This document shows positions 54,598-64,000 of a DNA stretch of 64,000 nt, in pieces. Made by a program: the position numbers and the translations under genes. Numbering within the stretch: the first letter of the stretch is position 1; each line of letters starts with the position of its first letter. Source of the stretch: Herpomyces periplanetae (lineage: Eukaryota; Ascomycota; Laboulbeniomycetes; Herpomycetales; Herpomycetaceae); the NCBI GenBank assembly GCA_009733715.1, contig WMKJ01000021.1:62001-126000 (forward strand). The letters are read 5' to 3'. The notes under the pieces are model-generated. The model did no database searches, had not been told where the DNA came from, and was given only the letters and a program-made list of their open reading frames with translations.

Positions 54598-55614
54598 TTG
54601 ACAGATAACGTGCTAAATGAGAAGTTTAAGCGCACACGCAAAAAATATTTATAACCTTTTTGCACACTCCCACACCACGATAAATTAATGAATAAAATGA
54701 GAAGTTGAATGTATAATACGTTCAAGCCTGTGTGAGTTAATCGACCAATTATAGGTTGAATAGATAAATGAAGCCAGTGTAAATGTATTGGACAAATAGA
54801 AAGGATAAAAGTAAAAAAGGGTAATTCAGTTGGTATGAAGTTCGATATGAAAGAAAGGTGAAGCTCAAATGTGAATAGAGCTGCCTGGTTAACTAAAAAT
54901 CTCGATATTCTATAAATGAGAAAGCAGAGAAAGATAAATAAAGCTAGAAAGGTTTAGTGCTTTAACGGTGATGAGCGCGTGCGCACGTAAAAAATCGTGG
55001 TAGAGCTTAACGATTAAGGGTAAACCGGTTTGAAAGATGCGTGACTAGATATAAAAGTGGAATTAAATTGATTAGCGAGAAGAGACCAACGGTTAATTTA
55101 TCATGAAAGAACGATTAAATGAAGCTTGTAAAGTAGAATTAGAGTTAGAATTTGGATCGCAACTTGAACTTTTGGCTCAAAATAAACATTTTCAATCGGT
55201 TCGGCAATCAAATTTTGCGCTACTCACCTCATCTTGGCAATTTTTTACACACCCGTGTACTCGGTTTGCCGTTATATATTATTTCGAATCTTTTCGGTAC
55301 TACTCTTCCGAGTTTTAAAATTTATTCACCTTGGCAAATCCAAAATTTGCCGTTGAGCTTATCCCGATATTTTCATTTCGCCTAAAACCCTCGCCTTGGC
55401 AAATTTTCACCTAGCCGAGTTTATTTCCGAATCTCAATGATGTCATGCCTCTGACGTCATCACCGCCGTAAATGTGCAAAAATCTTAGTTTGCGAACTTC
55501 ATGACTTCAAACTGTTTTCAACTAATGAATAGTTTGTTCTCATTCTAAATCACACGTACTCTCACTCTTTTAATCCATTTCCTTGCTCCACTCCCCTAGT
55601 ACATCTAGTGTTAT
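54598..55614. promoter_or_regulatory. eIF4E promoter and ERG9 3' flank
   Basis: Pyrimidine bias is weaker here. Three TTGGCAA elements (55234, 55331, 55396), TGACGTCA near 55456. A plus-strand ORF at 55103-55318 (71 codons) has no recognisable content. No supported gene. Confidence 0.45.
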
Positions 55615-57207
55615 TCACCTTGTAAATATTAACCTTGGCAACACTTCGTTCCATGTTCCCATAGCCCATATAATTGACAACTATACATTTAGTTAATCAC
55701 GGAAATTTTATCCGTTAGATTTTACTTACCATTATCACAAAAATCGATAATAAAAACTTTCTTCCAATGGCCTTTCCATACCACCCACTAATAGATTGAC
55801 AAAATGTCGTATGGCACCCTTTATGATCATTTGGCATATGAATTATTGTATCACTTTTGCAAGCCGAAAGCATAGCTTCAATCATCTGCTCAATCTATAA
55901 CCATTTAAACGTTAAAAAAAGGTTGATACACAATAATAACTCGTACTCTTTTGTACACTCACCTTTCCGCATACTATACTAATTCGAGTAAATGACCCAT
56001 CAACAGGATCATTACGACGTCGTATTCCACATAAATGCCTCCGAAATACCATACACAAGGTTCGCATATCTTTCGTCGACATTTCCATCAAATATCCCGC
56101 TTGCACACGATGTATTTTAACACTACGACGAAAAATATCGGGGTTTCTGAAACAAAGTTCCAATGTAGCTATCGCCATGGTTTGAGGTATTGCAGCAAAA
56201 TTGAATACACTCTGTTCAGTTAAATTAGCTAGATATACCAAACAATCACCAACTCGCTCAAGCGCCAAAGCAATCATTTCGGATGAACACTGTAAAGCCT
56301 TGGAAGAGTTTTCCGGTTCAAATAGATCGTCAAATTTGCCCACGTACTGGCTCCATACTTCTCGTGGCCAAAACCTCCTTCCACTTTGCCAATCTTCGTG
56401 TACATCACGTATAATATTAACTTGTTGTAGTAATTGTCCCATAGATTCACACAATTCCATATTACTGGATAACCATTTATTTGCAAATCCCGGTAATATA
56501 AATAAGCGTGTAAGTCCTTCGCCAACTAAACCCGCAACATAATGACAGTATAGATTATACTCAGCAATGGAGTTAACACCCAGGGAGTTTTGGGCTGCCT
56601 TGACTGCAAACTCCGCCATTCCATGACCCATTTTTTGCGTAATATCACGAATGACATCCTGATATTCGGGTTTAATAAGTTTAAATTCACGGATAACTAC
56701 GTTAAAATGAACGAGTAAGTCTCGATCTTTTTCCGTAGGTGAAACTCCCGTAAACGACCACCCATCACAGTCTAATACATTATGAAATTCTCGTAATAAG
56801 TCCACCTTACGATTAACTGATATGCTCATATCGTCCTCAATAGTGTCAAGACCACGCAAAATTAAGTAAAATAGGCAAATTGGATTTAGTAGCTCATCAT
56901 TCAACTCTCGGATAACTCTGGCAAAACTTCGACTCGTTTTATCCAAATATACAAAACATGTTTGGAGTGTAGACGACATATCATGATCACCACGAACTGC
57001 GACATTACGTGCATGGTAATATCTCCTATAATACACGGTAAGTGAGTTTGATGGAAACATGGTAATGCGTTAACCGAGGGAACGGATGTGTGCATATGAG
57101 AAGTACTTGACGGTATTGCACTCCATTGTATATACGTACCATTGAAGAGCGCCACGCAGCTCTTCCAAATGGGTCAAACCGTATAAAAGTTCTGAATATC
57201 TAGCCAT
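55615..57207 (-). CDS. ERG9: Squalene synthase
   Basis: Four exons: 57140-57207, 55963-57025, 55730-55894, 55615-55680; 453 aa. The first join completes ALQW-RYYHARN (donor GTACGT); the third gives SIFVIM-LSIIWAMGTW, a C-terminal membrane anchor. Motifs: TSRSFARVIRELNDEL, LRGLDTIEDDMS (first Asp-rich site), YCHYVAGLVGEGLTRL, NIIRDVHEDW (second Asp site), QSVFNFAAIPQTMAIATLEL. The enzyme condenses two farnesyl diphosphates to squalene at the ER, the first committed step to ergosterol. The 3' exons are short and were placed by acceptors TTATAG and GTATAG; the length agrees with yeast Erg9 (444 aa). Confidence 0.93.
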
Positions 57208-58125
57208 TTGGCCATACGTTTGGCAATGCTTTAGCAGACAAAATTCGACAATGGGACCGTGTTAGTGAAGGACGATAAGGCTATTGGCACGCTTTGCTAT
57301 GATTATTACGCTTGCCGGTCAATTTCGAATTTTAGTTTTAAACCCTATCATAATAGACATAAATTTGGTAATAAATGAGCACCAGTTGATACGTATAAAA
57401 AATGCGCGTATCATAACTAATATTTCCCCAAAATATACACACCGTGCTCAAAATACCAAGTACGTACACTAGATGTCCTTGTAGATCAATTGATGAGGTA
57501 AACTCATATACACTTATTCACACGGTAATGAGATGTTGCCGGAAATCAAAAGAGCAAATTAAATCCATTTCCCACTGTCTTTATGAACAATATCATTTGA
57601 ATATATTCCTTTTATCACGAACTAATTTACCATAAGAATTGTGTGGAAGAAAAATGCGTCAAGTGAACTATGAGAGGATAGGCACTGCCACACAAGGGGG
57701 GCTGCGCCTGGAAGTGAAGAAGAGTGGCGTTGTATCACGTGCCAGCCCTACGGTAGGGCTGAGCTCGTGGCCAACCGGCGGGACCTCGGAGTCGGAGATT
57801 TTTCGTAGGGCTAAACTGTTCCAAGATCTCCTGTCATGAGTATTTTTTAATGGTTTTAATACGCCCAAGTTTTTTACGTATTATGGCTCTTTTGAAGTTT
57901 TGTTAAGTTGAAAGTTTAATTCATTAGATATGACGAGTTGAGGGTGTGTTCAATAGATATTAATTCATAGTAAGCAAACAATTCATCTGTTAAATTTCAT
58001 GTGCTAGCCTAAGTTAGTCTGAAGGGGAAAAAATTAACTATTGTACAAATTTGTTAGAGATTGGGAATCGATGAAATTATAAAACTATATAATTATTGCC
58101 TTCAAAATAGATAATTCGGGCGCTC
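57208..58125. promoter_or_regulatory. ERG9 promoter and SAM37 3' flank
   Basis: No gene is seen. A TATCACGTG E-box near 57733 is followed by a divergent pair of the recurrent motif: CAGCCCTA (57743-57750) and TAGGGCTGAG (57754-57763), with TAGGGCTAA at 57806. Confidence 0.55.
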
Positions 58126-59761
58126 TCATAAATTAAAAAAATCCGTTGCATCGGGCTTCCATGTAGTTAGTAAACCTGGTAATGAATTTATGCTCGGTGC
58201 ACGTGGTATTGCGTGAAAAATATGACAGAAGACGTTAGAAGTACCAAAGAGGAATGAAGGGTTAATAAAACGACGTGATCGATGATAGTAAAATAGACCA
58301 ATAACAGGGATTAGGGTGATTATTCCACTTGTTAATATTGAGAGCAAGGTCAAACCAGTAAGTCTGAGGCGACATTTCAAACTGGGATGACATGGTATGA
58401 GTAAAGTGTCAGGGCGTAGCATTTCATCCTTTGTGACAATGTGTACTTTGCATGAAAGTGGTAAGGGAAGAGGTGAACTTGACAGAATTCGAAGCAAACT
58501 TCTCCACACTATAGCGGATAGACTTTCTGATTCAAGATTTTCACTACCTCTGGATGGCGTAAACCAAGGCAATGAAGATATATCAGGTAATAGTATGGGA
58601 GTAGGGGGAGAAAATATGGAATCACGATTAAAAAAATTGAAATAAAGTTTTCGAAAGTATTGCCATAATTGTCTATATCGATGGCATGATTCCGGTAGAG
58701 ATAATTTTGGGGAAGTGCCGGACAATATAGGCCAAAGGTATCCAGCTGAAGCGCAATACATGGCTAAATTATAAACGGATGAATTACTCCATTCAGAAGT
58801 TGAAGTTACGATTGGCGATTCATCGTCAGAGTTGGCCTGACTGCTAAATATTAACAAGTCCGGTTGTACTGTTTTTATTTCACTAAGCAGTTTATGGAGC
58901 CACCGTTCATATCTAAAACTTTGAAATCCAGGAGACAGGATAACTTGGTCTATAACATTTCTAGTAGAGTTAAATCTGGAGTAGATACGATGGTAATATG
59001 AATGAGATGTATCTGAAGTATGCGATTTAATATCATTGGGCGAGTCATCACTGATGTTATCCAATAGTGATGACGGAGTAAACCCAGATAGTTTAGCCCG
59101 TTGGGTATGAGTTTCAATTTGAGCTTTTGTGTAGAGTATTTGAGTGATTTTTCGTTTAACGGAATGCGTTCGTCTGTTGAAAAGATGAGGTAGATTTAAT
59201 CGGTATAATTCAGGATTTAAGTTAAACTTAAGGTCGAGTAAAGTAGTCCCATGGTGACGTAAATATGCAATAAGTCTAGTAAGAATGAAATGGTATGAGA
59301 AGGAGTAATAATACTAAAAAGAAAAATTCAATATATTTGATAACGTACGCTATGGCGGATGCATCTTCTGTGCTAAGGTACAGAGTGGAAGATTGTTTGG
59401 GGGGGATGGAAAGAATGAAAACGTTTAAAATATAATCACGAATAGAATCGTAGCCCGATATGGCAAAACCATCGTGAATCAGGAGGGGGAATGTGCCTGT
59501 AAGAAGAGAAATGAAAGGATTAAACAAGGCGTACAATTATGAAGTAGAATGAAAGGTGTAGTTACCAGTAGGGCTTATACTTGTATCATAGCGAGCAGAT
59601 ACTTGCCATTCGATTTGAAAGCCTGTAAAAATGCATTGCATGAAGGCGAGACATGCTATACATTCTGGATCGTAAGAGGGCAGCTCTAAAATACTAGTAT
59701 AGACGTATAGCGTAGCAATGTCAGAATTAGAATGAGGGATTGGTGCGTTATATATAGCCAT
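58126..59761 (-). CDS. SAM37: Mitochondrial SAM complex subunit Sam37/metaxin-like
   Basis: Three exons: 59566-59761, 59349-59496, 58126-59275; 497 aa. Donors GTAACT and GTACGT, acceptors TTACAG and ACTAG; phases match (1 then 2). The N-terminal metaxin/Tom37 thioredoxin-GST-like domain is seen as TLYVYTSILELPSYDPECIACLAFMQC, GTFPLLIHDGFAISGYDSI, then SAIA-LIAYLRHHGTTLLDL across the second splice. The middle has few recognisable motifs. A hydrophobic segment at about 420-445 (LTLLSILTSGIITLIPVIG) is probably a C-terminal membrane anchor in the outer membrane. The complex inserts beta-barrel proteins. The call rests on the N-terminal motif set; Sam35/metaxin-2 is a less likely alternative. Confidence 0.8.
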
Positions 59762-60231
59762 GATTTCTTGGAGCGGTGGTAGTGATAATGAAAAGTTAAC
59801 TTTAATTGCACAATAATGTTAACTTTGACGAATAAAGAATTGACTGAACTTGTGGTGATAAATCTCGGTACATTGTCTTATTGGTTAACTGGTTCGATAA
59901 ATTTTCATCATGGGTAATATAAAAAATTTAGATGTGGTAACAAATTTGTATGATACGACGGCGAATTTTAAATCGAAGAAGAAAAGTAGATTGAATTAAA
60001 CTTTCCAATAGAGATATATAAATATATGCATGAAATAATTCAAGATTCATGAAGTTCATGTCAAAAGTTTAACATGAAAAGATATAATTTGAGGAGAAAT
60101 ATTTTTTTTGGCGCGTAAATTGCTTTGAATAAAACCCAGCCATATTACACTAGCCACGGAGTGGCTGAGTCGAGTATGTGGCGAGATATTTGGCGATAGT
60201 GTATGGGAAAAAATTTAGAAAGTTTAAAACC
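59762..60231. promoter_or_regulatory. Divergent SAM37/unknown-gene promoter
   Basis: AT-rich, no motif of note. A short perfect-looking palindromic element AGCCACGGAGTGGCT occurs at 60152-60166. Confidence 0.45.
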
Positions 60232-61027
60232 ATGCCACCGGTTAAAAGATTTTTGAGATTAGATTCCAAGAGGGTTTTGGAACTTAGAGTATTTATGGAA
60301 AGTTCAGCATCAAATATTAGTTTAAATTCTTGGTTGTTAAAAGGTACTAATGCTGCGCTACCACGAATAATTGAGGCCATTAAACCTCAACTTGACGATT
60401 TAATCTGGCTTAGTGAAGTTAATACGGCGTTAATGACTCGTACCAAAAAAATCATCAACAAGCATACTGTCACCCAAGGTAACTTAATTATTCTAAATCA
60501 CTTTAGCATTAATTATCCGCTAATCTTCCTCATTCTCAAGATGATTTTTCCGTTTCCATATTCTTAACCGAACCGGCTTCGCAATATACTTTATCCATGA
60601 AGTCAGGTGACCAACGGTCAGGGTACAAAGTGAAAATTGATTGAAAATAGTTTTAACGTTAATGCTGTATTTCAATAGATTACTTGAAGGGTTTTCTACG
60701 TATCGAAAAGTTTTGTGTTTAGTGGTTAGTTACCGGGAAACTACTTGTGTCTCTACTAAATCTGAAATGATTGGTGGTAGTGATTCAAAGGTGGATTTAC
60801 TCGAACAAGGCCAGATCACTACGTTTCCAGCATCTCGTACGGATGAAACAATGTTACCATCATCATGCATTAAAGCTGGTGCAACCAACGTTATGGAAGA
60901 GTGGGTATCTACTCAGATAGCTGTGTGTGAACAGGTCATGGATTTTGACGGAGAGGATTTCATTTTCCAAGATAGTGATGGAGATGGTGATAATGAAGAG
61001 ATTGGTATCAGCCAGATGGGGGATTAG
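60232..61027 (+). CDS. Unrecognised protein, two exons
   Basis: Exons 60232-60478 and 60651-61027 give 207 aa; the 172-nt intron (donor GTAACT, acceptor AAATAG) is the only split that keeps frame. The N-terminus is basic (MPPVKRFLRLDSKRVLELRVFMES) and reads as helices through about residue 100 (ALPRIIEAIKPQLDDLIWLSEVNTALM, LYFNRLLEGFSTYRKVLCLV). The C-terminal third is Ser/Thr-rich and acidic (DGEDFIFQDSDGDGD). I do not recognise the family. A start at 60232 is the first in-frame ATG. Confidence 0.55.
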
Positions 61028-64000
61028 TGCTATGATAAGATTGGTGATTGGAACTCTTCCATGTTAAGATAAAGCACTTACTGATAATCGTTTACATTTT
61101 TTCAGGGGGAAACCTATCCATTCATACCTGACATGTAAACCATTCAACTAGGTTGTTATAGATCGCAGCGTATAGCATTCTTGCATGCTATATGTTGTGT
61201 TAAAATTTACAAGGAGTATGGGATTTAAATAATGAACGGATTGAAATATACGTGATATGCAAGTCCTCTCTATCCATATAACTGGAACCCCCTAACGTTA
61301 ACGATTATCATGATGAAGATGGACTCTTTCAACTCGTTAAAGTGACAGCGACGCTAAAAATTTAGCGAAAGAGACGCTGTACACTAGATTTTACCTAACT
61401 TTCCGTATAGGCTATCATGATTTGAGCAATGTATTCATACATGCGATACACCATGTCTGGAACGGAGCGTTGAATTATCGGGAATTCCACCACGTTTAAA
61501 TTGGATTCAAACTTTTAGCGTGGGTTTGCTAGCAATGATTTATCCCTAAATTAACGGGTTTCGTAGTGAGACTCAAAGTTTTACTCGACTGGAGATCCCT
61601 TCAAAGGTATATTTGAGTATGTATACCAAAAATATGAAAGTGTTTAAGGTGTTTAAAATGAAGTATAAAGATGCATGAACGAATGGGTATCTGAGACTGG
61701 TTTATTAGATACAATCTTCAAATGTCTAAAAATGGAGTTATCCGCGATTCAATTAGATTGGCTCTACACCGTTATTGGTCTACCCGTAACATCATTTTGA
61801 ATAATTTATCATGATTGGCCCTACGTGATTAGTATAACTAAATCAACGGATTAACCATTGAATATTCGCTAATGCGATGGATGAATTAGTTGAACGGTGG
61901 GATAACTAGACCAACTTTTCCAGTTGAAAGGACCTTAAGGCGGTATTGGATGTATGTTGAAGCAAAATCTTCATCGAGTTTGACATTATTGATGGGATAT
62001 CCACTGTCGTATGAAGGATTGTTTAGGGTTTTCCTAAGGGATAGGAATCCGAATACCTATCAGAAGTTGTAGGATGCAGAGTGTAACGTATAGATACCTT
62101 ATCATTACGTGAATATGTGAACCAAACGTCATCAATCAGTCACGCTTAATGTGATGAAATAGATTGTTGGTCACTGTAAAGGGAAGATGATGGAATGGTT
62201 TGTGAAAATGATTTGATCAGGATAAATTCGTATACAAGGTTTTACATTATTGTAAAATTTAAACGTTGCTATACTGGTCGCATTGCAAGGGAATCCTAAC
62301 CGATGGATCCATTGCAGCAAATTATCACGAAATACACTTTACCAGAATTCGTTTTATTTTGGGCTTTTCCCGAAACTTGAACTTTTATGGCATAGAGGAA
62401 CAAACAACAATGGTTTAACCCAACTCAAAGGACAGTGGAAAATGCTCCTGATGAACTAGTTCAAATGGAGTCTAGTTTAGGCAACGTTTAATTCGCCGTA
62501 CGATTGAAATGACTTTAGAAGTTCTAAGCTTGCGAAAAACTAGCAACCAGCCTACATAAAGGATAATTTGATCTAAATTTAACGATGATCATTTACCATC
62601 GATGTCTCACGCGAAATATAAGTATACTTTATTCAATACACGGAAGTTGATTAAGTGTATTTGAAACGGGAATATCAGGAGCAAGGGAATTCCACTATTG
62701 TAACTGATACGATGCATTTACCTCGTATTATGATGAATTATTCACTTCCTTTACAATTGCAATTTGCTGTGCTGCGCTGCCCTGTGTTGCCTTTCCCTAG
62801 ACAATCTCTGGTTTGCCCATTAATACTATTAATTGTCTTGTCTTGCTTCTCTAAGGAACAATTCCCATATTTTCACCAAAACATACGCAGATCATAGGGT
62901 TTACCCTTAATTTAGTCTGGATGCATTCCCCATCCGGTTTCATTTCTCTACACATCTTCTTCATTTTATACGGCTCAAGGGGATTCGCTTCTCGTTAACC
63001 TTACAAAATCTATTTACATCTAATTACCCCCATTACCGGGTTGACCTCTTCGTCTCATTCGTTCTACTTGGCCAAATCTATTTTATCCAAGACTCTTTAA
63101 TTCTCTTGAACTCGTTCTCTACCATATATATTGAACTACATCTTGCACCAATCGAAACTTCATCGTCAACATTTCCTAGCTTTTTTGCCTAAATATTTGC
63201 TTGGGGTTCTCTCATATACTATCGCCAATTGTATTCCCTATTGCTCATCGTATTCATTCTGGCCAAAGTATCGGCTTTCATTCAAAATGCGCAAAATAAG
63301 GCCTGTATCAACATGCTATTTGATAAATTTGGATAGTATTCCTCCGTGTCCTGGACCTCCTCCGACTAAACCTTTACCCCCAATTCCCTCCAAATGATTA
63401 TATTAATACATTTTTATTTTTCTCTAATTCATCCATCACCAAACCTTCTAAATGGCCAAACCTCAATCTTACCTTTAGTGAAGCTTTTGCATTCACTTTA
63501 ATGAAAGATGATTTTCGAAATATTTACCTCATCCATCTTGAAATCCATTACTTTGTTGCCTGGATATATGCTCTCTCATACTCTAAATTATTCTACCCTA
63601 ACATCTTCTGGTTTATTCGATTTTCTCTCAAATATATTCTTCTATTCTTTCTCCAACTACCCCCTCTCTTATCTTATGAGAAATATTCCTCATCTTCACC
63701 AAATAGTCTTCTCCCTCATTTTCCCCTGTCTAACTCACCATACCATGGAATATATCCTTCGATATCTGGTCTATTTTATTCACTGGAAAAATTACCCTCT
63801 TACCAAATTCCATCCATTGGCTGTACGCTTTCTATTTCATCAACTCGATAAACTATCCCTTCTCTCAAAATGTTGCCCGCTTATTCCCCGGAGTTATCTT
63901 ACCCAAGGCATCTCTGTCAAGTGAGAATATGTTTATTCCAATTTACTTCTTCATGTGTACATTTTCAATTCATAACCCGTTAAATCCGCTCGGCCTTTAA
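61028..64000. other. 3-kb right-edge region without a supported gene
   Basis: No conserved ORF. A nested stem-loop lies at 61345-61380. From about 62700 to the end the plus strand is strongly pyrimidine-rich, the pattern seen upstream of plus-strand genes here, so a gene probably starts beyond 64000. ORFs at 63501-63924 overlap in two frames and are composition artefacts. Confidence 0.55.
61345..61380. repeat. Nested stem-loop
   Basis: Inner arms CGCTAAA (61352-61358) and TTTAGCG (61361-61367) with a 2-nt loop lie inside outer arms ACAGCG (61345-61350) and CGCTGT (61375-61380). The 3' side has a 7-nt bulge, the 5' side one base. Confidence 0.7.

Noticed and set aside
55103-55318. 71-codon plus-strand ORF
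   Set aside because: No domain, no splice extension, and lies among TTGGCAA repeats in the ERG9/eIF4E gap.
63501-63924. Overlapping 116- and 138-codon ORFs at the right edge
   Set aside because: Two frames open at once in C/T-rich DNA with no conserved motifs.
1-64000. CRISPR arrays, insertion sequences, LTR or other virus-like elements
   Set aside because: No regular repeat-spacer array, transposase, reverse transcriptase, integrase or capsid signature was seen in any frame.

Overview
The window is nuclear DNA of a fungus. It has no operons. Most genes are single ORFs or are split by short GT-AG introns (56-168 nt) with CTAAC-like branch sites. The gene set is fungal: CFEM cell-surface protein, Atg1 with an EAT domain, F-BAR/DEP/RhoGAP Rgd2, squalene synthase, Tri1, Stt4, Sam37. 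A CFEM protein together with this set fits Dikarya best, but I cannot name a genus. The code is standard. I found no rRNA, tRNA, CRISPR array, transposon or viral fossil.

Layout. 1-8.5 kb, all minus strand: HEL2/ZNF598 (cut by the left edge), MND1, an unknown two-exon gene, ornithine decarboxylase, a family-16 methyltransferase. 8.5-14 kb: 5.5 kb with no convincing gene. 14-20.7 kb, plus strand: ATG1 and an MFS transporter. 21-25.5 kb, minus: a Ubx5/UBXN7-like protein and TRI1. 26.5-27.9 kb, plus: dCMP deaminase. 29.4-30.2 kb, minus: a CFEM/GPI protein. 30.2-33.3 kb: 3.1 kb gene-free. 33.3-42.2 kb, minus: eIF3b and STT4. 42.9-46.2 kb, plus: NAA25/MDM20, tail-to-tail with RGD2 (minus, 46.2-48.7 kb). 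49.5-51.2 kb, plus: CDC43, tail-to-tail with RRP9 (minus, 51.2-53 kb). 53.5-59.8 kb, minus: eIF4E, ERG9, SAM37. 60.2-61.0 kb, plus: an unknown gene. 61-64 kb: no gene seen. The sense strand is pyrimidine-rich just upstream of many genes, and the last 1.3 kb looks like such a leader for a plus-strand gene beyond the right edge.

The genes are mostly unrelated housekeeping functions: translation and its quality control (eIF3b, eIF4E, HEL2), rRNA processing (RRP9), N-terminal acetylation (NAA25), prenylation (CDC43), phosphoinositide and Rho signalling (STT4, RGD2), sterol and polyamine synthesis (ERG9, SPE1), dNTP supply (DCD1), autophagy (ATG1), mitochondrial outer-membrane assembly (SAM37) and meiotic recombination (MND1). 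CDC43 and RGD2 share one 0.8 kb divergent promoter and both bear on Rho GTPases.

I do not see a new multi-gene system. The points most worth a second look are a recurrent TAGGGCTGA promoter motif (Tbf1-like) with a short telomere-like array, two dense regulatory clusters with no gene assigned to them (27.9-28.05 kb and 32.86-33.1 kb), exceptionally small exons (one is just the ATG), a GC-AG intron in CDC43, loss of the arginine finger in the RGD2 RhoGAP domain, and an inverted repeat and a nested stem-loop in gene-free DNA.
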